Shown: one piece after another, positions 7,733 through 16,148 of the stretch
Layout: the number at the start of each line of letters is the position of its first letter
Numbering within the stretch: position 1 is the first letter of the stretch
NCBI GenBank assembly: GCA_001629395.1
Contig: LUSG01000081.1
Coordinates: forward strand, 1-32,780
Direction: 5' to 3'
From: Gammaproteobacteria bacterium REDSEA-S15_B12
Lineage (GTDB): Bacteria; Pseudomonadota; Gammaproteobacteria; Arenicellales; UBA868
DNA: 32,780 nt
Program-made: the position numbers and the translations under genes
The notes under the pieces: generated by a model
What the model was told of the DNA's origin: nothing
Database searches by the model: none
The model's input: the letters and a program-made list of their open reading frames with translations, nothing else

Positions 7733-8977
7733 TTACCGCGATCCAGTTGGTAGGGTACTGGGCCTTCCAACAAAGTACCGAAGCACCCACACGCCACATG
7801 CCAGAGCAAATCCTATGAAACATAGGACAGCAAGTCCCGTAGCAAACCCCCCCGTCACATCATAAACAACCCCCAGCATCACAGGACCGCCCACCCCGCC
7901 AATTTCAGCCGTTGAAAAATAAAGGCCCCCGGCAGTTCCTGCGCGCCGTTCACCAATTCCCGGAGTCTCGACCAGTATCAGCATCATGATTGTCATCATC
8001 GACCCAGTCGCAATTCCCTGAAAAATAAGCCCTGCAAATAGCGGTATACCCGTAGGCACCCTGAGCAACGCCGTCGCACAGACACTGGACAGGCACAACA
8101 TAAATAGGACGACTAAACGATACTGACGGGTCGCCAAACGAGGAACCGTCAACGCGCTTAAAACCGACACCAACACCATCAGTGCGGCTAAGTGGCTGGA
8201 CTGAGTCATCGTCCGACCACTCGCTCTGAGTAACTCAGGCAACCAGTTACCGATGCCATGATTGATTGCGAATACACCGATGCTCATTAACAGAAGCAGG
8301 CGCACTACCGGATGACGCAGCAAAGGCAAAAGACCAAGATCAGTTGTAGGGAACTGTCGAAGATGCGATCGTGCCACGATCAGTTGGGCTGAAATCACAG
8401 ACCAAACCACCGCAGCGGCCAGGGTAAAACAGCCCCATAACCTCAATACCTGCCGCCAGTCATTGTCCAGCGCAGGCAGCAAAACAGCATTGGTCAACAG
8501 CAAGCCCACGATTGCTCCGATTCCCGGACCGGTGACATAGATACCCATGGCCAGCCCACGCTGCCTGCTTTCGAACCAGGCACTGACAACCTTAGGCGCT
8601 CCTGTCGATATGATCGGTCCCCCCAGTCCGAAAACAGCCACAGCAAGCAGCAGGCTGATTTCATCCGTCGCAATGCTGCGCCAGAATGCGGATACCGCCA
8701 TCAACAACGCACCACCCAGCATCGCCCAGCGAGGACCAACCCGATCGAGCAGAATCCCACACGGTATCGCCGAAAGAATAAAAACAAACTGCCAGGCTCC
8801 GAGCACCCGACCCATTGCCGAATGACTCATTCCGAGATCGGACTCGATCACTGGAACCAGAGGTGCTAGCGCCGCAATATTCAGACCAAAAGAAAGATAC
8901 AGCAGCCATACGCCCAGGAGCATCCACCAGCGGCCCTTGTATGACTCTGGCTTGGTGCCGCTATTGAAATCTGACAC
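7733..8977 (-). CDS. MFS transporter, CynX/NimT-like
   Basis: A 414-residue major facilitator with about twelve hydrophobic helices. Characteristic features are the first helix WWMLLGVWLLYLSFGLN, the loop 2-3 motif GILLDRVGPRWAMLGG, a second MFS-type loop AWFESRQRGLAMGIYVTGPG, and a central hydrophilic loop. It resembles the CynX/NimT branch that moves small anions or nitrogen compounds; the substrate is not predictable. The start appears to be GTG at 8977. It is the last gene of the minus-strand run beginning with the dddP-like gene, 45 bases after the Ldh-family gene, so it may carry the substrate or product of that pathway. It converges on tRNA-Glu. Confidence 0.88.
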   Translation of the reverse strand: MSDFNSGTKPESYKGRWWMLLGVWLLYLSFGLNIAALAPLVPVIESDLGMSHSAMGRVLGAWQFVFILSAIPCGILLDRVGPRWAMLGGALLMAVSAFWRSIATDEISLLLAVAVFGLGGPIISTGAPKVVSAWFESRQRGLAMGIYVTGPGIGAIVGLLLTNAVLLPALDNDWRQVLRLWGCFTLAAAVVWSVISAQLIVARSHLRQFPTTDLGLLPLLRHPVVRLLLLMSIGVFAINHGIGNWLPELLRASGRTMTQSSHLAALMVLVSVLSALTVPRLATRQYRLVVLFMLCLSSVCATALLRVPTGIPLFAGLIFQGIATGSMMTIMMLILVETPGIGERRAGTAGGLYFSTAEIGGVGGPVMLGVVYDVTGGFATGLAVLCFIGFALACGVWVLRYFVGRPSTLPTGSR

Positions 8978-9022
8978 TCATCTGCTCTTGATTTATTCGG
9001 ATCTCAACCTAAATTAAAAGGC

Positions 9023-10045
9023 TTACCGCATAGCATTCCCAACCGTTATGCTCTGTATCCTGTCTACCAGACTCTGATCGACCGAAACACCATCAGACTC
9101 ACTACGCTGCCGGTGTCCTAACCGACGCGAGCCAGGTAACCGAGCTTCACCTTGCGTCGTAATCGCTTGAGTGAGCGCATGTATCCGGTCATCGAAGGCA
9201 TCGCTGGAGAAGGCATCGGGTGATAACGCCAGAAAACATTGCCCGGTTCTAGGAGGACCACCTTCAGTGCCAGAAAACGGACTGGCATGTATACCCAATG
9301 TTGCACCACTCAGCGCCGCCGCCATCACCTCAACCAGCAAGCCAATCCCGAACCCTTTATACCCACCACTGGGCGCCATCGACCCCTTCAACGCTTGTTC
9401 AGGATCCGTGGTCGGTTGACCATCTACATCCAACGCCCAACCCTCCGGAATAGCTCGACCTTCCCTGGATCGGGTCATTATTTCACTTTTCGCGACCACA
9501 CTGGCGCTCTGATCCAGCACAAACGCGGCACCACCGGAATCACCGGGGACCGCCAGTGCAACCGGGTTGGTACCCACCACGGGTTTCTCTCCACCTACAG
9601 GAGCGATTGATGCAGGTGCGTTGGTAAAGCCAATGGCGACCAGTCCGTCCCCGGCCAAGCGCTCAACGTGATAGCCCAATACGCCACAATTATAGGAATT
9701 GCGTACCGTCAATGCTGCGCAACCCAGCGCCTTGGCTAACGGCCGCAATTTACCAAATCCAATATCAATTGCCGGATGTGCAAATCCGCAATCTGCGTCA
9801 ACCACAATGGCTGAACCGTCCTGTGACAGTACAGCGGGTTCGGCAGCGGCGTTGACTTTACCGCACTTCAAATGTTCGCAATAGATCGGCACGTAAATGA
9901 GCCCGTGGCTTCTTATGCCGTCGCGTTCAGCGGCGCTAACCGCAGCCGCCAGCGAACTCGCAGCCGCCGCTGACGCACCCGAAGCGATCAACGCTTCTTT
10001 GGCCAGTGTAGATATTTCTTCTAGCGTCAACTGGATATCGGTCAT
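9023..10045 (-). CDS. Ldh family (malate/L-lactate/ureidoglycolate-type) NAD(P)-dependent oxidoreductase
   Basis: The 340-residue protein is a full-length member of the non-Rossmann malate/L-lactate dehydrogenase family, which reduces or oxidises 2-oxo/2-hydroxy acids (malate, sulfolactate, 2,3-diketogulonate, ureidoglycolate and others). Seen in order are AERDGIRSHGLIYVPIY (39-55, with the catalytic-region histidine H47), the GTNPVALAVPG nucleotide-binding stretch, FVLDQSASVVAKSEI, REGRAIPEGWALDVDGQPT, GGYKGFGIGLLVEVMA, and a C-terminal LPGSRR. Substrate is not determined. The ATG at 10045 follows the DUF3726 gene by 21 bases. The tight linkage with the DUF3726 and 574-residue unknown proteins suggests one pathway. 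Confidence 0.9.
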   Translation of the reverse strand: MTDIQLTLEEISTLAKEALIASGASAAAASSLAAAVSAAERDGIRSHGLIYVPIYCEHLKCGKVNAAAEPAVLSQDGSAIVVDADCGFAHPAIDIGFGKLRPLAKALGCAALTVRNSYNCGVLGYHVERLAGDGLVAIGFTNAPASIAPVGGEKPVVGTNPVALAVPGDSGGAAFVLDQSASVVAKSEIMTRSREGRAIPEGWALDVDGQPTTDPEQALKGSMAPSGGYKGFGIGLLVEVMAAALSGATLGIHASPFSGTEGGPPRTGQCFLALSPDAFSSDAFDDRIHALTQAITTQGEARLPGSRRLGHRQRSESDGVSVDQSLVDRIQSITVGNAMR

Positions 10046-10066
10046 AGCGTTTTTCCGTATTAACTT

Positions 10067-10792
10067 TTAGTCATTATCCAACAGGCCTGCACCGGCACCT
10101 GTCTCCTGCGAGCGATCGGATTCTGGCACCAATGTCAGCGCTGCCCATAACTCGAGCTGCTTTAATGAATCTTCACACACGTCCAGTCCTTCTGTGAGCG
10201 CGCTGTCACGTCGCCGAACAAATTCTTCCTGGGTAATCAGACAACCGGTAGTACCGCTGCCCTGATCAGGTTGATTTGGCCAAAGTGTCACCTCGGTGAC
10301 CCTTGATGCTGTGATAGCCGATTGCTCCGTTACAGCAATGATCTGACAGGTCTCCTGGTTACAGTCTGCAATCACGGCCTGGCCTTCTAAGTGAACCCTG
10401 AGCCAGGCACGTCTTTTCAGTCCGGCACACGTCTTAGCCACTGCCGCCACCACCAGCAACGGCACATCAACCGAGATAGTAAATCCGGAATCCGGAACAG
10501 CGCCAGCTTGCAAAAGATCACTCAATGCCGGCCCGGCCAACAACACGGAAGCCGCAGTACCTTGTTTTGTGGTTTCGAGGACGAGTCCTGTTTCGTCGCG
10601 TACTAATTGAACTGATGGCGTTTCTGACGGCCAATCGGCCAGACAATCCACAGCACAGGCTACACCGTCAAAACTGAGTGAACTCAGCCAACAAACCGCG
10701 CCAGCCAGATCTTCTGCGATCCCGTGCGGTGCACCCCGACCGACTGCAGCTTTTCGGACCGTACTGTACAGCTCGTTTAATGACTGGCGCAT
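10067..10792 (-). CDS. DUF3726 family protein
   Basis: The 241-residue protein begins MRQSLNELYSTVRKAAVGRG (1-20) and continues GIAEDLAGAVCWLSSLSFDG, the N-terminal pattern I recognise from DUF3726 proteins. The rest is an alanine/valine-rich segment with VDVPLLVVAAVAKTCAGLKR and a conserved-looking tail (ITQEEFVRRRDSALTEGLDV). No enzyme motif, signal peptide or membrane helix is visible, so it is probably cytosolic. I chose the ATG at 10792 over the in-frame GTG at 10822 because of the family N terminus. It overlaps the upstream gene by 16 bases, pointing to coupled translation. Function is unknown. Its neighbours, the 574-residue protein and an Ldh-family enzyme, are the best clue. Confidence 0.65.
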   Translation of the reverse strand: MRQSLNELYSTVRKAAVGRGAPHGIAEDLAGAVCWLSSLSFDGVACAVDCLADWPSETPSVQLVRDETGLVLETTKQGTAASVLLAGPALSDLLQAGAVPDSGFTISVDVPLLVVAAVAKTCAGLKRRAWLRVHLEGQAVIADCNQETCQIIAVTEQSAITASRVTEVTLWPNQPDQGSGTTGCLITQEEFVRRRDSALTEGLDVCEDSLKQLELWAALTLVPESDRSQETGAGAGLLDND

Positions 10793-12501
10793 CCAGTTGA
10801 TCCGGGGGATACTGGTAGCCACCAGTCGTCAGAATCTGCCTTACCTAATTCGTCATAGAGAGGTGCTCCCTGGTATAAGGTTATCCGGGTCCATAAGTCT
10901 GACTTTGGATCAAACTTGGCTGCACCAAAAAACGCCAGTTTAAAACGCAGCATATCTAACGGCAGACAGTCATTGCCAATCAGATTCTCCCGAATCTCTC
11001 CGTACGGGTAACCGTCAAGGGATTGTACCCGCCGCACAATCTGCCGGTGCTGAGGATACATAAGGAGAAACTCAGCCAACTGCTGATTGGGCAAAAAAGA
11101 TTGCAAATCCTGATAAAGCGAGTTGATGTCACGAGCAATTGCCAACGGCATCTCAAGCTCGGCACCGGCCTCTTCGTAGCGACGTCCAAATCGGGGCTCG
11201 AGCTTATTTTCAGAAACATACCAAAAATAGTGAGTTTGCGATTTAGAGTCAAAGTCGATACCCAGTGCCCAGTCGTACTGAATCTTCAGTCTTCGGATCA
11301 TCTGTTCCACGGTGTCACTGGCATCCAGTTTATGTGTTTCATCAGCGGCCATTTTTGAAACCAGGTCTTGGCACCGATCGGAATAGGTTTCAATTAAAAG
11401 GCTGACCAGCAGTTCTTGACCTTCTAGGGTGAGGCTTTGAACGGATTTTTCGTAAACCAGATTCCATAAGTTGTCTAACCCAGCCTGACACTCTTCTTCG
11501 CCTATCCAGTTGGCTACTATTTCAAGATCGCCGACAAGCCGGTCGATACGCTCGCTTTGACGCTTATCATCAACGCGCCATTCCCCAACATGCCGCCTTG
11601 CCCTTCCCAGCAACTCATGAAAACGCTCGAGCTTGTCGGGTGCCACATCGGTTATGGAACGCACTCGCGCCAACGCCGTCTCTTTGGCAATCAACCAGTT
11701 ATTCAGCAACCGTGGGTGAGTCACCAGAAAAGGCGCCATACCCAGACCGGTCGCATTGCCAATCCCCAGGTGACGCTTAAGAGATCGATCCAAAGGTACA
11801 TATGTCTCCGGCGAACGTCGCCGAGCAATGTGCTCAACCAGATCTGTGGTGAACATTCGTATCATATAGAGCGTGAGCATCTCGGCCTGGAATGGACCTG
11901 CCAGTTCGGCTCTGGTTTCTATTCGACTCCGATCGGCAACCCCAAATTTTCCATTCCCATAGACTGCAGTTGTTCGCATCAGATAACCGATTTCACTAAT
12001 CAGCAAGGTATCGGGTTGTCGCCCATTGGCCAGTGATTCACAAACATGCTCAAACAATCGCATACTGCGATTGGCACGTGCCAGTACTAGTTCAGTCGCT
12101 TCAAATCGGCCTGCTTCCTGTTTAGGCACAGAGTTTCTGAGCCGAGCAACGTCCTTTGAACTCGGTTCACCATCAAAAAGAACAAAAGATGCATCCCAGG
12201 CGGTTGCGATCACGCGATCCGTACGTTGGTCGTCATCAAGTGCATTTGAAAAACCAACCAGACTATAGTTCCGTTCCGGTCCGCGGGCGGTGTACACCAT
12301 GTATCCGTAACCCCGATCATCCAGTTCGATACATGAAGCCCCCACCGACCACGCCTCACTGTGAAGTCGGCGGACCAGCGAACGCATGAAACTCAGACAA
12401 CTTGGAAAACCAGACCCCATTCTCGCGAGAGAAGCCACCGTCGCCGGGGGCCGCAGTGGAACGGTAACGTTAACAACTGCCTGAGTCTCGTTCTGTACCA
12501 T
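10777..12501 (-). CDS. Conserved protein of unknown function (574 aa)
   Basis: I do not recognise a named domain in this 574-residue soluble protein. It is charged and largely helical in appearance, without a signal peptide or membrane segment. Stretches that look like conserved signatures are WDASFVLFDGEP (102-113), GYLMRTTAVYGNGKFG (172-187), a LAGPFQAEMLTLYMIRMFTT helix, and GIGNATGLGMAPFLVTHP (246-263), the last being glycine-rich and possibly ligand-binding. The C terminus has aromatic clusters (HYFWYVSENK). The ATG at 12501 was preferred to a TTG at 12522. Its stop overlaps the DUF3726 start by 16 bases, and the Ldh-family gene follows, so the three probably act together. An uncharacterised enzyme is more likely than a structural protein, but this is inference. 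Confidence 0.75.
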   Translation of the reverse strand: MVQNETQAVVNVTVPLRPPATVASLARMGSGFPSCLSFMRSLVRRLHSEAWSVGASCIELDDRGYGYMVYTARGPERNYSLVGFSNALDDDQRTDRVIATAWDASFVLFDGEPSSKDVARLRNSVPKQEAGRFEATELVLARANRSMRLFEHVCESLANGRQPDTLLISEIGYLMRTTAVYGNGKFGVADRSRIETRAELAGPFQAEMLTLYMIRMFTTDLVEHIARRRSPETYVPLDRSLKRHLGIGNATGLGMAPFLVTHPRLLNNWLIAKETALARVRSITDVAPDKLERFHELLGRARRHVGEWRVDDKRQSERIDRLVGDLEIVANWIGEEECQAGLDNLWNLVYEKSVQSLTLEGQELLVSLLIETYSDRCQDLVSKMAADETHKLDASDTVEQMIRRLKIQYDWALGIDFDSKSQTHYFWYVSENKLEPRFGRRYEEAGAELEMPLAIARDINSLYQDLQSFLPNQQLAEFLLMYPQHRQIVRRVQSLDGYPYGEIRENLIGNDCLPLDMLRFKLAFFGAAKFDPKSDLWTRITLYQGAPLYDELGKADSDDWWLPVSPGSTGCASH

Positions 12502-12540
12502 ACGATTACGCGAACTCCACAACTAAGCCAATACTGACTT

Positions 12541-13536
12541 TCAACTGTCAGGGCCAAACGAGCGTTGGAAAAAATCGAGCCAATTGCCACCCATAATCCG
12601 GTCCGCCTCCGCACTGGTGAACCCAATGTTTTCCAGACCATTTCGTATATTGGGGAAGTCGGCATTATTATCAAACCACTGAGGCTGCGGTGGAAACCCT
12701 GACGCCGATGCTGACCCCTCACCATAGTCGATTTCTCGGGTCCAACGTCCATTCCGCATCCATGCCACCACACTGTCAGGCTGATCCTGACACAGGTCGC
12801 TGCCCAGACCAATATGTTCTATACCGATTTTTTCGACCGTTTCGGCAACCATCCGGCAGAACGTTTCTAGCGTGCAATCGCCTGCATCTTTTAAATGATG
12901 TGGATAAAGCGATAGACCCAGTACCCCCCCACTTTCCGCCAGGGCGATCAACACCTCATCTGACTTGTTACGACGTGCTGGATGCCAGGCCGATGGGTTA
13001 GCATGGGTAATTGCTATCGGACGCTCAGACAACTCGATGGCTTGTAGTGTCGATTTCTCTGCCGAGTGACTCATATCGATCACCAGACCAACACGGTTCA
13101 TTTCCTTAATTACCTGGCGCCCCATACGCGTAATACCCGGATCCTCCTCCTCGTAACACCCAGTCGCCAGCACGGACTGATTGTTATAGGACAACTGCAT
13201 GAACCGAGCCCCGAGTTGATGACAGATTTCAATTAACCCGATATCGTCAAGAATTGGTGAGCAATTCTGAAACCCAAAAATTATGGCGGTCTTTCCCTGC
13301 TTTTTTGCCTCAACGACGTCTTGGGCCGTACGCCCGGGCACGATCCTGTCCGAGTAAATCTGGAAATATCGGTTCCAGGTCTCGAAATTAGATACAGTTT
13401 CCCGAAAATCTTCGTGATAACAGATTGTCACGTGAACAGCATCAACACCCCCAAGCGCCATCTGATCAAAGATAGGCCGGGACCAATTGCAGTACTGCAA
13501 ACAATCAATAGTGATCGCTGAGTTCAAAACAACCAT
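12541..13536 (-). CDS. Membrane dipeptidase-like protein (peptidase M19), altered metal site
   Basis: The 331-residue protein has the M19 renal-dipeptidase TIM-barrel pattern: CHQLGARFMQLSYNNQS (105-121), GRQVIKEMNRVGLVIDMSHS (139-158), PIAITHANPSA (173-183), and GIEHIGLGSDLCQD. Two zinc-ligand histidines are kept (H157, H178). The N-terminal His-x-Asp pair is replaced (TIDCLQYCNW, 9-18). The glutamate that bridges the two zincs in human DPEP1 is a glutamine here (FGFQNC, Q90). It may therefore hold one metal or have another activity. Members of this branch act on dipeptides or related amides. The stop of the upstream dddP-like gene directly abuts its ATG at 13536. A gap of about 40 bases separates it from the unknown 574-residue gene downstream. 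Confidence 0.82.
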   Translation of the reverse strand: MVVLNSAITIDCLQYCNWSRPIFDQMALGGVDAVHVTICYHEDFRETVSNFETWNRYFQIYSDRIVPGRTAQDVVEAKKQGKTAIIFGFQNCSPILDDIGLIEICHQLGARFMQLSYNNQSVLATGCYEEEDPGITRMGRQVIKEMNRVGLVIDMSHSAEKSTLQAIELSERPIAITHANPSAWHPARRNKSDEVLIALAESGGVLGLSLYPHHLKDAGDCTLETFCRMVAETVEKIGIEHIGLGSDLCQDQPDSVVAWMRNGRWTREIDYGEGSASASGFPPQPQWFDNNADFPNIRNGLENIGFTSAEADRIMGGNWLDFFQRSFGPDS

Positions 13537-14787
13537 CTACAGCCAGTCGATCTGATAAGGGTATGTCGACATACGTTCCACACCTGTTTCGGTAATGATG
13601 ACTTGCTCTTCGAGCTTAACGCCTTCACGACCGCCATCAGACCCTATAAAAGATTCTACGCATAAAGTCATCCCAGGAACCACCTCACCATCATACCCTT
13701 TTTTATCAAAATCCACCCAATGCTTAATGCTGGGATACTCATCCGCGAGCCCGACGCCATGGATCAGGACAGAATAGCGATTCGACAGAAACTCGTCGGG
13801 TATTTTCCAGCACCGTTCGGATACATCACGAAACGTCAGACCCGGTTTGAGGGCTGCAATATTGGTTTCGATCTGCTCGTAGGCGGCGGCATACAGACGG
13901 CGCTGCTCATCACTGGGTTGCTCACCACATAACCAAGACCGCGACATATCGGAGCAGTAACCATATGGCCCGATCAGATCAGTATCAAAACTGACTAAAT
14001 CGCCACGTTCAATCTCACGCATCGAACATTCTCTAAACCAGGGATTCGTACGCGGCCCTGAGGACAACAACCGAGTTTCTATCCACTCACCGCCCATCCG
14101 GATATTTGTTTCATGCAGCTTTGCCCAAAGAGCGTTCTCTGTGATACCCGGTTCCAGAGCCTCTTCCATGGACTTACAACCCGCTTCACACACTGCCATC
14201 GATGCACGCATCAGTTCGAGCTCTTCCTGTGACTTAACTGCCCGTGCATGTTCAGAAACCGCTTCCCCGTCAACCAGTTCGAGCCCCTTTTTACGTAGCG
14301 CATCAGTCCCTATAAATGAAAGCCGATCAACAGCGAGCCGTCTATTTCCGCCTGCATGAGCCTGCATTAGATCGTAGATCTGTTCAGCAAACAGTTTCGC
14401 CCTGGATTCACTGTGATAACTCGCTGCAAAAAAATAGAACCCCGGAATCGTCCGGTAATCATCGACGCCTGGCAAGCCCTCAGCGAGATGAGGAAGATCT
14501 GCATAGTCAAACAAAACAACTGGGCCATCCTGTGCAACAAAAACACAGCGGGTTTCATAGTGCGAGCACCAGACCTGCATGTTAGTGGCATCCGTTGCGT
14601 ACCGGGTATTGATCTGATCGAACAACAGCAACCCAGCAACATCTGCCAACGCCATCTGCTGGCGCAGGCGCCCCAGTCTGTATTGACGTACGGCGTCGAG
14701 ATCGACGGGTGCTTGGGTGTATTCCATTGCACCGTGTTGACGGTATTTTCGGGACCGCTTTGCAGCCGCAACAGATTCAATTGGCAT
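13537..14787 (-). CDS. dddP: DddP-type DMSP lyase candidate (M24 peptidase fold)
   Basis: The 416-residue protein has the M24 creatinase/Xaa-Pro peptidase fold and matches DddP, which cleaves dimethylsulfoniopropionate to DMS and acrylate. Candidate iron ligands are D268 and D270 (FDTDLIG), D280 (CSDMSRSW), H343 (IHGVGLADEYP), E378 (CVESF) and E393 (KLEEQ). Their mutual spacings equal those I recall for DddP ligands D295/D297/D307/H371/E406/E421, to within one residue. The DddP catalytic and substrate residues Y366, D377 and W95 have counterparts Y338, D349 and W73 (NMQVW). GEWIETRLLSSGPRTNPWF is also typical. The ATG at 14787 is preceded by GGAG nine bases upstream; an in-frame TTG lies at 14793. 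A related non-DMSP M24 enzyme is the main alternative. Confidence 0.68.
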   Translation of the reverse strand: MPIESVAAAKRSRKYRQHGAMEYTQAPVDLDAVRQYRLGRLRQQMALADVAGLLLFDQINTRYATDATNMQVWCSHYETRCVFVAQDGPVVLFDYADLPHLAEGLPGVDDYRTIPGFYFFAASYHSESRAKLFAEQIYDLMQAHAGGNRRLAVDRLSFIGTDALRKKGLELVDGEAVSEHARAVKSQEELELMRASMAVCEAGCKSMEEALEPGITENALWAKLHETNIRMGGEWIETRLLSSGPRTNPWFRECSMREIERGDLVSFDTDLIGPYGYCSDMSRSWLCGEQPSDEQRRLYAAAYEQIETNIAALKPGLTFRDVSERCWKIPDEFLSNRYSVLIHGVGLADEYPSIKHWVDFDKKGYDGEVVPGMTLCVESFIGSDGGREGVKLEEQVIITETGVERMSTYPYQIDWL

Positions 14788-14879
14788 GGACAAAAACTCC
14801 TACGAAGACCCAAAGAATGTGAGTGCAATATACTCGGCGCTGCCGCTCGTCACAACCAACTGGTCCCTCACGCAGTGGG

Positions 14880-16148
14880 TCATCCCGAATCAACTGCCGC
14901 TTCAATTCTCGACCTGTCATCTGGTAGTGAGAGTGCACCGACAGCCCCCAAAGTTGCTACGATTGCAGCCAGTAAAAAAGCCGAACCAAATGAACCCGCC
15001 GCGTCCGCTATAGCACCTGCGATCCCTGGTGAGATTGCTTGTCCCACCCCAAAAAACACAGTAATAAATCCGAGTGCCGCCGGCGCAAGTCTGTACCCGA
15101 AAAGATCACCACAGGCAGCCGCCATAATCCCCGGAATACTCCAGGCGGTAATACCAAACATCACGGATGAAACAATGTACACCGTATTACTTGGCCACAG
15201 AGATACCAGCGCATAGGCAGCGGCTTGCACCAGGTAAACGCTCAACAGAGCGTATCTGCGCCCGACCACATCTGACAAGCTGCCCCAGATCAGGCCACAC
15301 AGCAGGCTACACCAACCCATCAGCATAAAGAGCCGACCTGCACCGATTGTGGTGTATCCCCCCTCGGTCACCAGCATCTTGAAAAAGAACGTCACATAAA
15401 TAATGTAAGAAAATCCGAAGGCAATGTAGACCAGCCCCAAATGCCAGGCCGTAGTGGATCGGTAGACGTGTGACCAGTCCAGGCGATCGTCGGAAAACCC
15501 TTCTCCCATTGCTGTTTCGTTATCGTCAGCAGCAATCGGCTTCAGCCCTTTTTCAGCCGGGTTATTACGCAGCAGGAAAGCTCCTGCCACGGCAAGTAGC
15601 AAGGTAAAACAGCCAAATACATACCAACACACCCGCCAGCCCGATCTGCCGAAGTCGTCCAGCAGGTAGGGCACGAGTGGGCCCAAGGCTATCAGGGCAA
15701 TAGATGAACCACTGACAGCTATACCTGTCGCCATTCCTCTGCGCTTGGCCGAGAACCACGCTGACACCACCCCGTAAATGGGTATGTTGGCCATACCGCT
15801 GCCAACCCCGGCTAACCCTCGCCAGAATCCTACTGCCGTAAACCCATCTGCCAGACCCGTCAGGATCATACTGAAGCCAGCCAGACCCAGGCCCAGTGCG
15901 ATAACCCGGCGGGGCCCGAATCGCGCTGCCAACATACCGCCGAGCAGGCTGGCGATCAGATAGCCCACAACATGGATTGCCGCCAGCACACCCGCCTGGG
16001 TGTTGTCCATGCCCAGATCAACCTGCATTGCCGGCAGGACAATGGAATACCCGAACCTGGCCAGTCCCAGCGCGCCGAAAGCAACCAGTGTCGCCAGGAC
16101 CAGGATTATCCAGCCGTAGTGCAGCGCAGACAATGAATGCGGTCTCAT
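14880..16148 (-). CDS. MFS transporter
   Basis: A 422-residue, twelve-helix major facilitator. The first helix (WIILVLATLVAFGALGLARF, residues 14-33) and the following LPAMQVDLGM resemble the YbfB/YjiJ and monocarboxylate-type groups. Loop motifs GGMLAARFGPRRVIALG and AWFSAKRRGMATGIAVSG are clear, and a central cytosolic loop of about 35 residues (KGLKPIAADDNE...) separates the halves. Substrate is unknown; an organic acid is plausible since its ATG overlaps the stop of the hydroxypyruvate-isomerase-like gene (ATGA), which in turn follows a lyase gene. The 92-base gap to the dddP-like gene downstream means the two runs may or may not share a transcript. Confidence 0.88.
   Translation of the reverse strand: MRPHSLSALHYGWIILVLATLVAFGALGLARFGYSIVLPAMQVDLGMDNTQAGVLAAIHVVGYLIASLLGGMLAARFGPRRVIALGLGLAGFSMILTGLADGFTAVGFWRGLAGVGSGMANIPIYGVVSAWFSAKRRGMATGIAVSGSSIALIALGPLVPYLLDDFGRSGWRVCWYVFGCFTLLLAVAGAFLLRNNPAEKGLKPIAADDNETAMGEGFSDDRLDWSHVYRSTTAWHLGLVYIAFGFSYIIYVTFFFKMLVTEGGYTTIGAGRLFMLMGWCSLLCGLIWGSLSDVVGRRYALLSVYLVQAAAYALVSLWPSNTVYIVSSVMFGITAWSIPGIMAAACGDLFGYRLAPAALGFITVFFGVGQAISPGIAGAIADAAGSFGSAFLLAAIVATLGAVGALSLPDDRSRIEAAVDSG

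Noticed and set aside
10777-10792. A frameshift splitting one long gene into the 574-aa and DUF3726 genes
   Set aside because: The DUF3726 protein has its own family-typical N terminus at the ATG at 10792, and the upstream protein ends naturally; the 16-base overlap is normal coupling.
14413-15216. A 267-codon plus-strand open frame
   Set aside because: It runs antisense through the dddP-like and MFS genes, resembles no protein family, and both opposite-strand genes are clearly real.
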